Source: Rosistilla oblonga (lineage in GTDB: Bacteria > Planctomycetota > Planctomycetia > Pirellulales > Pirellulaceae). Taken from it: DNA of 64,000 nucleotides. The stretch's first letter is position 1. Each line of letters begins with the position of its first letter. The stretch spans positions 682,001 through 746,000 of the forward strand of contig NZ_CP036292.1 of NCBI RefSeq assembly GCF_007751715.1. The letters are read 5' to 3'. A model generated the notes under the pieces. The model saw only the letters and a program-made list of their open reading frames with translations. It had not been told where the DNA came from and searched no databases. Positions 36,193-44,331 of this stretch are shown one piece after another. The position numbers and the translations under genes were made by a program.

Positions 36193-37203
36193 ATGATGTA
36201 TGTACGCTTATTGCTTGTCGCTTCCGTTCTGGTCCTTGGGTTTGCGCGTGTGGGATACACTCAGTCGCCGTTTATTGTGCTGATGGATCCTGCGGGATCC
36301 GACGCCAACGACGGTTTGACGGCTGGCACGCCCGTCGTGACACTCCAGCGGGTGCAGCAGATCTTGAAGTCGACGCTTGCCGACAATCCCAGAGACGCGG
36401 AGGTTCGGATTGGTCCCGGCACCTACCGCGGGCAGAGCATTCGCTGGACATTCACGATGCCCGAACACACGATCACCTTCATGCCCCGCGCTGGCGACAA
36501 GGTGCGGCCGGTTTTTGATGGCGTGAAGAATCGCGGAACTTGGTTCCACCTCGACCACTCCTCGGGGCAAGCGACAGGGCTGAACTTCCAGTACATCCAC
36601 GTTACGCGTTACGCGACAGCGATCTCGCTGAACGGGAACCGGAATGCGGTGGAAACGTGTAATCGCGGCAACTCGATATACGGCTGCATGTTCTCCGACG
36701 TTGGCGAGGGATCGACGGCCGCAGTGCGACTCGTCAATTCCAAAGACAATTCGATCGTCAACAATCATTTCGTGAACATCACCAGGTCGAGCCGGTACGG
36801 GCTGTTGCACGCAATCTATATCGCGCACCATTCGTCGGGGAATCAGATTCTTCGCAACCGATTCCAGGACTGCTGCGGCGATCCGGTTCGCGTTCGCGAT
36901 GCATCCAACAACAACATTGTCAATGAAAACACGTTCATCCGCGCGGGGATCGCTGCAGCGTATTCCCAGTGGTACTGTGACCACCGTCGCAACGATGACG
37001 ACAACCCACGCAATGATTGTTCGAAGCCCACACCGGAATGTCCTTCGTGGAACAACCAGTTCCGCAATAATCGCCTGCTGAAAACATACAACGGCGAACG
37101 GCTGCCCGCATGGGCTTTTGCGCAAGACGATGTTGTTGCCCTGTGTCCGCCGCCGTCGCCGGGTGCAAAGAGATTGGAAACCAGTGGCAACAGGCACGAA
37201 TAG
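36193..37203 (+). CDS. Secreted right-handed beta-helix protein
   Basis: A 336-aa exported protein (signal peptide to about residue 24, ending GYTQS). The start DPAGSDANDGLTAGTPVVTLQRV is typical of pectate-lyase-like parallel beta-helix proteins, followed by short NSIVNNHFVNI and NQILRNRFQDC coils. A Cys-rich loop near 265-285 (YCDHRRNDDDNPRNDC) may bind a metal or form disulfides. It may be a polysaccharide lyase or a binding protein; catalytic residues were not identified. The frame is open upstream of the ATG at 36193, but the signal peptide fixes the start. It lies directly after attC-2, with no attC behind it. Confidence 0.8.
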   Translation: MMYVRLLLVASVLVLGFARVGYTQSPFIVLMDPAGSDANDGLTAGTPVVTLQRVQQILKSTLADNPRDAEVRIGPGTYRGQSIRWTFTMPEHTITFMPRAGDKVRPVFDGVKNRGTWFHLDHSSGQATGLNFQYIHVTRYATAISLNGNRNAVETCNRGNSIYGCMFSDVGEGSTAAVRLVNSKDNSIVNNHFVNITRSSRYGLLHAIYIAHHSSGNQILRNRFQDCCGDPVRVRDASNNNIVNENTFIRAGIAAAYSQWYCDHRRNDDDNPRNDCSKPTPECPSWNNQFRNNRLLKTYNGERLPAWAFAQDDVVALCPPPSPGAKRLETSGNRHE

Positions 37204-37703
37204 CCTATGGTCTAGCAAACGAGTGAACCGGCATGCTGAATCCGGACGGAGCTGGCTGGGCAGCGCAACACAGCAATCCGTTGCGTTCCGCCACAGTCGC
37301 TTGCGGCGGAAACCGCGTTCTATAGCGCAGCGTTGCCCCGTCTCTTTTGGTTTGCCTGCCCTCGGCTGTCGCTTCACAGTTGGAGAGCTCAAGGTCTACT
37401 CTCGCTGCGTATCTGTGTGTTGATGACGCTACGCATGGCCGCGATTGTTTGTGTCACCCTGAGGAAAATCCTTGCACCGTGCAGTCTGGGCTGTAAGAAT
37501 TGATTCGCCGGGAGGGGGGGGAGGTCGTCGGTCGCTAAGCCACGCGTCAGGGATCCGCCGGGAATTAGTCGACCGATCCTGCGGGCAAGACCTCCATCTG
37601 ACGCTTGTGATCGCCGGTTCCCCGGTGACAACTAATCAAATCTCCTGTTCTGCCTGGTCGTTCAGGTGAGAGTCGTTGTTGTGCCCATGCAAGGAGAGCT
37701 CAC
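37204..37703 (+). repeat. Gap holding dispersed element B, copy 2
   Basis: The first about 260 bp show no gene or clear structure. From about 37470 the sequence aligns with copy 3 of element B (CTTGCAC.G.GCAG...), and the conserved part is at 37564-37685 (GACGCTTGTGATCGCCGGTTCC, then GTTCAGGTGAGAGTCGTTGTTGTG). It ends six bp before the ribosome binding site of the amidohydrolase gene. Confidence 0.55.
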
Positions 37704-39077
37704 TTGAGGTCGATCCACATTATCCTTGCCAGTGCTGCTGTGGTGCTGACGATACTGGCTCCACTGGCCCGTGCTCAGCAAGCTGAAGAAGAAACTCCCA
37801 GCTACACGCTGATTACTGATGTCAATGTCTTCGATGGCGTGGCCGATCGGCTTACTCCGGGAAGAGTCTTGATCGAGGGCAACTTGATTCGGGCCGTCGG
37901 TCCCAACGTAGAGGCGCCGGATGGCGCGGTGGTGATCGACGGTGGCGGCCGCACGTTGATGCCGGGATTGATCAATTGCCATGTTCACCTTGCCCTGCCC
38001 GACGCGATTGCGAACGTGGAGAGCAAGCTGTTGTTCGCCGACGTGGTCCTGGGTTCACAGTTAATGGCCCGCGGATATTTGATGGACGGATTTACCACAG
38101 TGCGTGATGCCGGTGGAAACGTTTTTGGAATCAAGAAGTTCATCGACCGCGGCTTGCTGCCGGGGCCACGGATCTACCCGTCCGGTGCGCTGATCAGTCA
38201 ATTGGGCGGCCATTTCGATTTGCGAAACCTGACTCAGCAGAAGACCGAATCGCACATGGAACGAATCGGCAATATCGCCATCTGCGACGGAGTGCCCGAA
38301 GTCCTTGTCGCGGCTCGTCGCAATTTTCGCCTGCAGGCGTCGCAGCTCAAGATCTGCGTCGGTGGCGGTGCTGCTTCCGATTTCGACCCGGTCGACACGA
38401 TGCAGTTTACCGCCGATGAGATTCGGGCTGCGGTCACGACAGCAAACAACTGGCACACTTATGTCGGGGCTCACATTTTTACACCGCAAGCGATGCATAT
38501 CGCCGCAGACAATGGTGTCATGGTCTTTGATCATGCATTCCTGATCGACGAAGACGCGATGAAAAAAGTGGTTGAGAAGGGAATCTTCCTTGTTCCGCAA
38601 ATGAACGGTTTGTCTCCTGAACTCCTGCGGAATCCAATCCTTGGCCCGGTGAACCTCGCCAAGATTAGAACCGTTCACGGCCAGGCAGGTGACTTTGTTG
38701 CGTTGATTAAGAAGTTCAAACCGAAGATTGTTTTCGCGGACGATGCCTTTGGTACCGAGGACGTGGTCTTCAAGCAGCGTCGTTATGAGTTGGGATATCG
38801 GGCATCCCTCTTCGGTAACTTTGAGACGTTGCGGCAAGCGACATCGGCAGCCGGCGAACTGATGGCATTGACCGGCCCACGCAACCCTTATTCGGGCAAG
38901 CTGGGCGTCATCGAAGAGGGTGCGCTGGCCGACATGCTGATCGTGGACGGTAATCCCCTCGATGATATTTCGGTCATCGGCGGAACGATGGAGTGGTTCG
39001 ATGCGCCTCCGCCCGAACCAATCGAGACGATCCGCGTGATCATGAAAGACGGGAAGATATTTAAGAACACGCTTTAG
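37704..39077 (+). CDS. Secreted amidohydrolase (imidazolonepropionase/Xaa-Pro dipeptidase-like)
   Basis: A 457-aa metal-dependent hydrolase of the COG1228 type. It has a signal peptide (to about APLARAQQ), an N-terminal beta-sandwich strand set, the first metal motif GLINCHVHLAL, a Lys-containing KICVGGGAASDF, and FADDAFGTED near the C-terminal metal site. Typical HAH-type second ligands read here as VGAHIFTPQA, so His spacing differs from the usual form. The start is TTG, supported by AAGGAG at 37691-37696. Substrates of this group are amides or dipeptides. The gene ends 14 bp before attC-7. Unusually large for a cassette, so it may have been captured otherwise. Confidence 0.85.
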   Translation: MRSIHIILASAAVVLTILAPLARAQQAEEETPSYTLITDVNVFDGVADRLTPGRVLIEGNLIRAVGPNVEAPDGAVVIDGGGRTLMPGLINCHVHLALPDAIANVESKLLFADVVLGSQLMARGYLMDGFTTVRDAGGNVFGIKKFIDRGLLPGPRIYPSGALISQLGGHFDLRNLTQQKTESHMERIGNIAICDGVPEVLVAARRNFRLQASQLKICVGGGAASDFDPVDTMQFTADEIRAAVTTANNWHTYVGAHIFTPQAMHIAADNGVMVFDHAFLIDEDAMKKVVEKGIFLVPQMNGLSPELLRNPILGPVNLAKIRTVHGQAGDFVALIKKFKPKIVFADDAFGTEDVVFKQRRYELGYRASLFGNFETLRQATSAAGELMALTGPRNPYSGKLGVIEEGALADMLIVDGNPLDDISVIGGTMEWFDAPPPEPIETIRVIMKDGKIFKNTL

Positions 39078-39090
39078 AGGCGTAGGTAAG

Positions 39091-39181
39091 GCATGACAAT
39101 CCGTTGACCGTGGATCCACGGGCGACGCGGTTTGGTGAAATCGATGTCGGTTGCCACGGGCCGATTGCCGGTGGCGTTCTG
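39091..39181 (+). other. attC: attC-like recombination site 7 (degenerate)
   Basis: Left arm GACAATCCGTTGACCGTGG..CACGGGCGACG; right arm GTTGCCACGGGCC..ATTGCCGGTGGCGTTCTG. The layout and the terminal GCGTTCTGC agree with attC sites 3 and 6, but pairing is imperfect. Sites are numbered in the order found, not by position. Confidence 0.42.
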
Positions 39182-39202
39182 CTGTAGAAGGATGTGCTCG
39201 CT

Positions 39203-39742
39203 TTGAAATTTACAATCGTTGTTGCTGTTTCGTTTTTTGTATTGCTTTGGCGGCCTGAACTGTCGCTTGCGTCCGACTACGACGCAGTTGTAGCAGCTGT
39301 GCGATTCTTTGAGAAATCGCAGCTTAGCGGCCAAGTCGACGAGGTTGAGCCTCTGTTGAAAAAGGGAGCGACTCGTAAACGCGGTAAGCCGGGATCACTC
39401 ATCGAGATATTGCGGCGGGAGCAAGAGCATATTCGCAAGACGGCGCCCATGCGGGACGTGCGGCTTCGTGAAATCTATGTGGTGCGTGAAGACGAACAGG
39501 AACAGCTCAAGGATCGAACGCTGCGTTATATGCGTGCAAAAGGCAAGAATGTCACGGATGAGGAAGCCGATGTTCCCGCAGATGTGATCGCGAAAGCGTA
39601 TGGGCTTACAGAAAATCGGACCGTTTGCATGCTGTTCTACGAGCTGAGCCGAGGAGAAGATGCCATTTCGGTCAATCTCGTGCTGGTTGCGTTGGAGGAG
39701 ATCGAGGGCAAGTTTTTGGTTGCACATGTCTGGGATGACTAA
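39203..39742 (+). CDS. Secreted hypothetical protein (about 180 aa)
   Basis: Exported protein with a short signal peptide (FTIVVAVSFFVLLW, cleavage near LSLAS) and a charged helical body rich in Glu, Arg and Lys (for example LIEILRREQEHIRKTAP). No family was recognised. A GTG at 39194 is in frame, but AAGGA at 39188-39192 is spaced correctly only for the TTG at 39203. The gene sits between attC-7 and attC-6 and so forms a single-gene cassette: it starts 22 bp after one site and stops 18 bp before the next. Confidence 0.7.
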   Translation: MKFTIVVAVSFFVLLWRPELSLASDYDAVVAAVRFFEKSQLSGQVDEVEPLLKKGATRKRGKPGSLIEILRREQEHIRKTAPMRDVRLREIYVVREDEQEQLKDRTLRYMRAKGKNVTDEEADVPADVIAKAYGLTENRTVCMLFYELSRGEDAISVNLVLVALEEIEGKFLVAHVWDD

Positions 39743-39759
39743 TTCTGCGAGGGCAAATC

Positions 39760-39850
39760 GCAGAACCATCACATGCAGCGAAGATCGCGATCAGGCATTT
39801 GTTAATGGAATATTAACCACGCGATTTCGGTGATGTGTACCGTTATTGGG
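39760..39850 (+). other. attC: attC-like recombination site 6
   Basis: Left arm CAGAACCATCACATGCAGCGAAGATCGCG; right arm CGCGATTTCGGTGATGTGTACCGTTA (each given as a pattern). CGCGAT/ATCGCG and the GTGATG/CATCAC blocks pair with extrahelical bases in between. It starts 18 bp after the upstream stop codon. Confidence 0.6.
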
Positions 39851-40094
39851 CAGTTCGATTTCCCTGACCATGTATGAACCGGATAGGCGAGTGCATCGGA
39901 ATTTGAAATGAGAGCGTAAGCTTGCCGCCCGGTTACGCGGGATGTGCGTCGAGAGAATCGACTTAATTTTGACAAAGATGAGCTGACGTGAAGTCGTCTC
40001 CCCTATGATATGCCAGCGAGCGCAATCGCACGTCCTACCCGCCAGCGTATGCGTTCAAATTTATGGCGGGGCAACTCAACGAACGAAAGATACT
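39851..40094 (+). other. Upstream region of the arylsulfatase gene
   Basis: About 240 bp. A TTGACA at 39969-39974 and TATGAT at 40004-40009 are present, but their 29-bp spacing argues against a standard promoter. No gene or known repeat was seen. Confidence 0.35.
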
Positions 40095-41822
40095 ATGAAA
40101 ACGCAGCTACGCATCCACCGCTGGATGTCAGCCCTCCCGGTCACGGCACTGTTGGCAGCCTGCCTGATGTCTGTTGGCGCCACCGCTCAAGCGGAGGAGA
40201 AAAAGCCGAACATCATGTTCATCATGGCGGATGACATCGGATGGATGCAGCCGGGTTGTTATCATCGAGGCTTGATGGTCGGGGAAACTCCCAATATCGA
40301 CCGGCTTGCCAGCGAGGGCGGCCTCTTCATGCACTACTACGCCCAGCAAAGCTGCACGGCCGGGCGGACAGCGTTTTTCACCGGCATGAATCCGATGCGG
40401 GCCGGAATGCTGATGCCCCAGTTGCCAGGTGCGATTTCGTACCTGCGCCCCGGCACGCCAAGCCTGGCGAAGTTCCTTTTAGATCAGGGCTACAGCACCG
40501 GTGAGTTCGGCAAGAACCACCTCGGCGATCATCCCGATTCCCTGCCGACCGCGCATGGATTCCAGGAATTCTGGGGTTACCTCTACCACCTGGATGCGAT
40601 GCAAGGAGTCAGCTTCCCCGACATCAACAAGAGTCCGACCGAACAAGCCGTCGTGCCGCCGATGAAGATGGTGCCGATCCCCGGCATTCCTGAAACGCCC
40701 GGCGCGATCACTCCCGAAGAAGGCGTTTGCATGGCTGCGCCGCGGCCGATTCTGTGGATGAAATCCTCCGATGGCACCGCAAAGAATCAGAGTGGCAAGG
40801 ACGAAGGACCGCTGACTCTAGAACGCTCGAAGACTATCGATGAGGAAATTTCCGCCAAGGTCGTGGACTGGCTCGATCGCCAAGATCCCGAGAAGACGGA
40901 CAAGCCCTTTTTCTGCTGGTATAACCCGGCCCGCATGCACATCACCACGATGTTGTCGCCCAAGTATGAAGCCATGCTTGGCGTGAAGGGGGGGAAGGAT
41001 TGGGGAATCAACGAAGTCGGCATGAAGCAGCTCGACGACAACATCGGTGTCGTCCTCAAAAAGCTCGAGGACATGGGTGAACTCGACAATACGATCATCG
41101 TCTTCACGACCGACAACGGCGCGGAAGTCATCACCTTCCCTGATGGAGGCACCACTCCATTCAAAGGCGGCAAGCTGACTACCTGGGAGGGCGGCATGCG
41201 TGCTCCCTGCGTCGTCCGCTGGCCCGGAAAGATTAAGCCGGGCACTATCTTCAAAGAAATCTTCGCCTCCCAAGACTGGCTGCCCACGCTCGTCGAAATC
41301 GCGGGCGGTGCCAAGGATAACGACCTCAATGATCAAATCATGGCGGGCAAATATCCCGGTATCGTGAAGACCAAGCTCGATGGGTTCAATCAGACCGAAT
41401 ACCTGACGGGTGAGTCGAAAGAATCGGCTCGCGACACGTTCTTCTACTACACCGGCGCACAACCCTCGGCCGTGCGATACAAGAACTGGAAGTTCTACTA
41501 CACAATGGTCGGTGCCGGTGCGATGGATGGACTGATGGGGGCTCAAACCTACCACTGGACTCAGCTTGCCAATATCAAACGCGATCCATTCGAGATCAGC
41601 GTCGGTGCCGATACGAAGTCGCTGATGAGTTACGCCGGAGCACTCGCAGCACCTAGCACTGCGTACGTCTACGACTGGAACCTGTTGCCGATCGGCCAAC
41701 TTCTGTGGGAGAAGGAGCTGATGTCATATAAAAAGTTCCCGCCTCTGCAGATGGCAGCCAGCTACAACCTCGACCAGATCTTGGAGTCGTTGAAAAGCCA
41801 AAGTGGCTCCCGCTCGGACTGA
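40095..41822 (+). CDS. Arylsulfatase
   Basis: A 575-aa exported type I sulfatase. The N-terminus is a signal peptide (MKTQLRIHRW, hydrophobic core, GATAQAEE). The metal site begins with NIMFIMADDIGW, and the formylglycine motif is CTAGRTAFFTG (Cys87), the variant with Ala in place of Pro. TTDNGAEV lies in the C-terminal half. The frame extends 30 codons upstream of the chosen ATG without a signal sequence. It needs an external formylglycine-generating enzyme. It is followed by an intrinsic terminator. Presence inside the cassette region, behind attC-6, is unusual for such a large gene. Confidence 0.92.
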   Translation: MKTQLRIHRWMSALPVTALLAACLMSVGATAQAEEKKPNIMFIMADDIGWMQPGCYHRGLMVGETPNIDRLASEGGLFMHYYAQQSCTAGRTAFFTGMNPMRAGMLMPQLPGAISYLRPGTPSLAKFLLDQGYSTGEFGKNHLGDHPDSLPTAHGFQEFWGYLYHLDAMQGVSFPDINKSPTEQAVVPPMKMVPIPGIPETPGAITPEEGVCMAAPRPILWMKSSDGTAKNQSGKDEGPLTLERSKTIDEEISAKVVDWLDRQDPEKTDKPFFCWYNPARMHITTMLSPKYEAMLGVKGGKDWGINEVGMKQLDDNIGVVLKKLEDMGELDNTIIVFTTDNGAEVITFPDGGTTPFKGGKLTTWEGGMRAPCVVRWPGKIKPGTIFKEIFASQDWLPTLVEIAGGAKDNDLNDQIMAGKYPGIVKTKLDGFNQTEYLTGESKESARDTFFYYTGAQPSAVRYKNWKFYYTMVGAGAMDGLMGAQTYHWTQLANIKRDPFEISVGADTKSLMSYAGALAAPSTAYVYDWNLLPIGQLLWEKELMSYKKFPPLQMAASYNLDQILESLKSQSGSRSD

Positions 41823-41846
41823 TCATTACCGATTGATCATTTGTTG

Positions 41847-41883
41847 CGCGGGTCGCTCTTCGTGAGCGACCCGCGATTTTTGG
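41847..41883 (+). terminator. Intrinsic terminator of the arylsulfatase gene
   Basis: A 12-bp stem (CGCGGGTCGCTC with GAGCGACCCGCG), 5-nt loop, then ATTTTT. It lies 25 bp beyond the stop codon. Confidence 0.9.
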
Positions 41884-42006
41884 TCTCGGGAATCAAACAT
41901 CGGACGGCGTTGGAACCTAACGAGTCCGTGGCCCCGGGCGGTGATGCGGGGGGCTTGTAAACAACGTTACTTGGCCGCCGCCAGGTGCTTTGGCAGGAAG
42001 TAACGA

Positions 42007-42072
42007 AGGTTTCAGCACTCTTTTAGGCGGGCCGGTTTGTCAGAGAGTCTTGACGCCTTTGATTTTGCCAGC
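42007..42072 (+). repeat. Dispersed element A, copy 3
   Basis: Well-preserved copy: TTTCAGCACTCTTTTAGGCG, GGCCGGTTTGTCAGAGAGTC, TTGACGCCTTTGATTTTGCC. It ends 15 bp before the start of the next gene. ACTCT/AGAGT and AGGCG/CGCCT blocks give it weak dyad symmetry. Confidence 0.65.
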
Positions 42073-42086
42073 GGGGACGGATCGCT

Positions 42087-42485
42087 GTGACACGTAACAA
42101 CAATCTTACTTGGCTGGATTTTGTGGATCGGCTAACCGATCCACCTTCCGACGGTCCCATTCAGCGTTTGGGAATCGGGCTAGCGGTTTCTGCCCTCACT
42201 TTTGTCTATGGCCTCTGTTGGCTGTTGTTTCCGCCTGAGTCTGTGAGCCTGCCGCTGAGTCCTCGTTATGGCACCGGCCAGCAGTTTGCCACGAGCACCA
42301 GTGGGCACATTCCGGTCGCCGTCGGATTGGCGTTTGTGCTGCTGGGGCTGTACCTGCACTTTCACTGGTACTGGGGCAACCACCCACGATTAAACGCGTA
42401 TTACGTACTGCTGCAAGGAATCGCCTTGCTGGGATTGGCTGCATCGATCATCTACGGATTTGCTGCTTTTGCCCCCACGTCTTGA
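42087..42485 (+). CDS. Small membrane protein, unknown (132 aa)
   Basis: Three predicted membrane segments (about residues 28-48, 74-94 and 105-127) and no recognised family. It starts with GTG directly behind element A copy 3 and is followed by element B copy 3, so it forms a unit bounded by dispersed elements rather than by attC sites. The hydrophilic N-terminus (NNLTWLDFVDRLTDPPSDG) probably faces the cytoplasm. Confidence 0.65.
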   Translation: MTRNNNLTWLDFVDRLTDPPSDGPIQRLGIGLAVSALTFVYGLCWLLFPPESVSLPLSPRYGTGQQFATSTSGHIPVAVGLAFVLLGLYLHFHWYWGNHPRLNAYYVLLQGIALLGLAASIIYGFAAFAPTS

Positions 42486-42511
42486 TGCGGACCCGAGAGC
42501 GAAATTCTTGC

Positions 42512-42765
42512 ACGGGGTAGATCGTCTTGTTAAAATTTCTGTCTCCGGTGGTGGGGCGGTTTGAGGCCTGACGCAGGAACGAAGCGCAGCCAAAGCAAAT
42601 CGTTTCTCGAGAGGCCGGGTGGGGCTGCGTCGACCCGAAGTAACCTGTAGGCCAATGAGGACAGGACCTCCACTCAACACTTGTGTTCGTCGGTTCCTCG
42701 TAGAGAAACAGGCAGATTCCTCTGTTCTCACCTGTTTGCTGAAGTGAGATGCATGGTTCTGCTAC
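42512..42765 (+). repeat. Dispersed element B, copy 3
   Basis: Lies between the membrane protein and the next secreted protein gene. The conserved part is 42637-42765 (GTAACCTGTAGGCCAATGAG, CAACACTTGTGTTCGTCGGTTCC, GAAGTGAGATGCATGGTTCTGC as pattern blocks). A CGCAGCC...GGCTGCG hairpin (42587-42628) is seen in the less conserved 5' part. It ends 16 bp before the next ATG. Confidence 0.6.
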
Positions 42766-42781
42766 AACAGGATCGCAATTC

Positions 42782-43342
42782 ATGCTGAACTACAAACTTC
42801 ATTTGCCGCTCCTGATTTCTCTTCTTGCGAATACCGTCCACGCCGACAAACCTGACCTTCCTTCGCCACCAGCGGGATTCGAATGGCAATGGTGCGAGGA
42901 TGTGAGCGTTGGGATATTGCATCCGAATCAATGGCACTTCAAAACGCAAAACCAAAATGCAACTCGTGGATACTTCATCACAAAGGAACCAATCGACGAT
43001 TCCGGTGAGTTCAGTACCGGGCTTTCGCTGAATGTGATTCCGAATGTCGGAAAGAAACAGGGCGGACTTGCATCAGATTTCGCCAGGTCATTCGTGCGTG
43101 CGGCAATTCAGGATAAGGACTCGATACTTCAGATCATCCCACCGCGAAGTGCTGGGCCCGCAAAGACATTTGGCTGTCGAATCAAAACGGACGGGACTGT
43201 AATGCACTATTTCCTGATTGCGGACGACAATCGAGATGTTTTGTACTTGTTCATGTACGAGAGTCCGGAACAAGAATGGACGTCAGCGTGGAATATAGGG
43301 CAAACAATCCTGCAGAAGCTTTATGTTGACTTCCCGGAGTGA
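42782..43342 (+). CDS. Secreted hypothetical protein (186 aa)
   Basis: Signal peptide of about 20 residues (LPLLISLLANTVHA), then a soluble domain with the pattern WQWCEDVSVGILHPNQWHFK and a C-terminal WTSAWNIGQTILQKLYVDF. It resembles small planctomycete proteins of the PsbP-like/DUF1795-like type (an alpha-beta fold with a 'P..W' start), but this is only a resemblance. The ATG at 42782 is preceded by AGGATCG at the right spacing. It stops 5 bp before attC-3, so it is a likely cassette gene. Confidence 0.7.
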   Translation: MLNYKLHLPLLISLLANTVHADKPDLPSPPAGFEWQWCEDVSVGILHPNQWHFKTQNQNATRGYFITKEPIDDSGEFSTGLSLNVIPNVGKKQGGLASDFARSFVRAAIQDKDSILQIIPPRSAGPAKTFGCRIKTDGTVMHYFLIADDNRDVLYLFMYESPEQEWTSAWNIGQTILQKLYVDFPE

Positions 43343-43346
43343 TGAG

Positions 43347-43440
43347 GGCAGAAACATCGAGTGCACCGGAGAACGCGAGCTAAGCGACGTGGTCGTTATG
43401 AAATTTTCAGCGCGTTTTCGGTGACGCGTGACGTTCTGCC
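43347..43440 (+). other. attC: attC-like recombination site 3
   Basis: Outer ends are inverted repeats (GGCAGAA-a-C and GTTCTGCC), inner arms are GTGCACCGGAGAACGCG and CGCGTTTTCGGTGACGCG. The stem is broken by extrahelical bases and unpaired spacers, as in attC. It starts 5 bp after a stop codon. Confidence 0.65.
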
Positions 43441-43492
43441 GAATGAAGTGCTGCTTGTGTCAGTGGATGCTGCCCCCCACTAGAATGTTGGC

Positions 43493-43990
43493 ATGGACAC
43501 CGTATACATCGAAACCTCAATCGTCAGCCACGCTTCGGCACGCCCAAGCCCCAACATTCCAATCGCGGCACTGCAACATCAAGCCCGCGAGTGGTGGGCT
43601 GTCGAACTGCCGAAATTCAATCTTGTCACTTCGCAGCTTACGATTGTTGAGGCATCTCACGGCGATCCAGCTGCGGCCGCCGATCGACTTAAAATGCTCG
43701 ATGGCCTGCCATTGGTTCCGCTCGGCCCTGATGTCGATGCATTGGCCAAACTGATACTGTCCAAGCATCTGATGCCCCAGAAGGCCGCAGCCGATGCGGT
43801 GCACGTTGCCGCAGCCGCGATAGCTGGTGTAAACTATCTTCTGACGCAAAACTGCAAGCACATAGCGAATGCTCACGAACTTCCGAGGGTCTATCGCTTA
43901 TTGGAAGAACAGGGCTATGACCAACTGCTGGTTTGCACGCCGACTGAATTCTTAGGCGGAGAATACGATGACGAAGAATCTAATACTTGA
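43493..43990 (+). CDS. PIN-domain (VapC-like) toxin
   Basis: A 165-aa PIN-domain ribonuclease-type toxin. It has the acidic first motif YIETSIVSH (Glu in the usual Asp position, as in many members of this clade), an acidic VEASHGDP in the middle, KAAADAVHVAAAA with the third acidic residue and LLTQNCKHIAN near the end. It begins 52 bp after attC-3. It overlaps the next gene by 23 bp; the toxin is first and the antitoxin second, the reverse of classical vapBC order. It likely cleaves RNA when released from its partner. Confidence 0.88.
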   Translation: MDTVYIETSIVSHASARPSPNIPIAALQHQAREWWAVELPKFNLVTSQLTIVEASHGDPAAAADRLKMLDGLPLVPLGPDVDALAKLILSKHLMPQKAAADAVHVAAAAIAGVNYLLTQNCKHIANAHELPRVYRLLEEQGYDQLLVCTPTEFLGGEYDDEESNT

Positions 43991-44180
43991 AGAATTGCAT
44001 GCGACGCGGGAAAGACTGCTCGAGGAATCCGGCGGCACAATATCTGGCCTACTAGACCGCCTACGCGCGGAACAAGCAGAGTCGAACCGCCCAACCTACG
44101 AACCGGCGAACCAAGCGACTCAACGGAGCGGCGGTGGTGACGTTTCCGCCAATGGTGAATCCGCTCCCACCGCCCGCTGA
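43968..44180 (+). CDS. Antitoxin-like partner of the PIN toxin, with an attC-encoded tail
   Basis: A 70-aa protein. The first about 40 residues match a common partner of this PIN group (NLILEELHATRERLLEESGG, then LLDRLRAEQAE). From about residue 47 the frame reads through attC-4, giving a Gly/Ser/Ala-rich tail (QRSGGGDVSANGESAP). The missing natural stop suggests that the end of the gene was lost or formed when the cassette was made. The start overlaps the toxin gene. Confidence 0.72.
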   Translation: MTKNLILEELHATRERLLEESGGTISGLLDRLRAEQAESNRPTYEPANQATQRSGGGDVSANGESAPTAR

Positions 44181-44197
44181 TCACCAACGTTCCTTGC
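44105..44197 (+). other. attC: attC-like recombination site 4
   Basis: Left arm GGCGAACCAAGCGACTCAACGG followed by AGCGGCGGTGG; right arm CCACCGCCCGCTGATCACCAACGTTCC as a pattern. GCGGTGG pairs with CCACCGC. The arm spacing (about 35 nt) matches site 1. It lies inside the 3' end of the antitoxin frame. Confidence 0.58.
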
Positions 44198-44331
44198 TGG
44201 GACCATGGCGCTGTTCTTGATGGAAACGCAGTTGGAAAAAGGGGCTAAGGGACGGCTCAAAAATTAAATCCCTGAATCCCTGCTAGAATGAACAAGCGGG
44301 GCTTCGGGGATCTAACGGCAAGGAGTCGGTC

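Noticed and set aside
37455-37500. GAGGAAAATCC string resembling the RNase P RNA P4 region
   Set aside because: The rest of the RNase P core is missing, and the string is not conserved in the other element B copies.
41930-42000. CGGGCGGTGATG and AACGTTAC blocks resembling an attC right arm
   Set aside because: No complementary left arm at the expected distance and no gene end nearby, since the sulfatase terminator lies before it.
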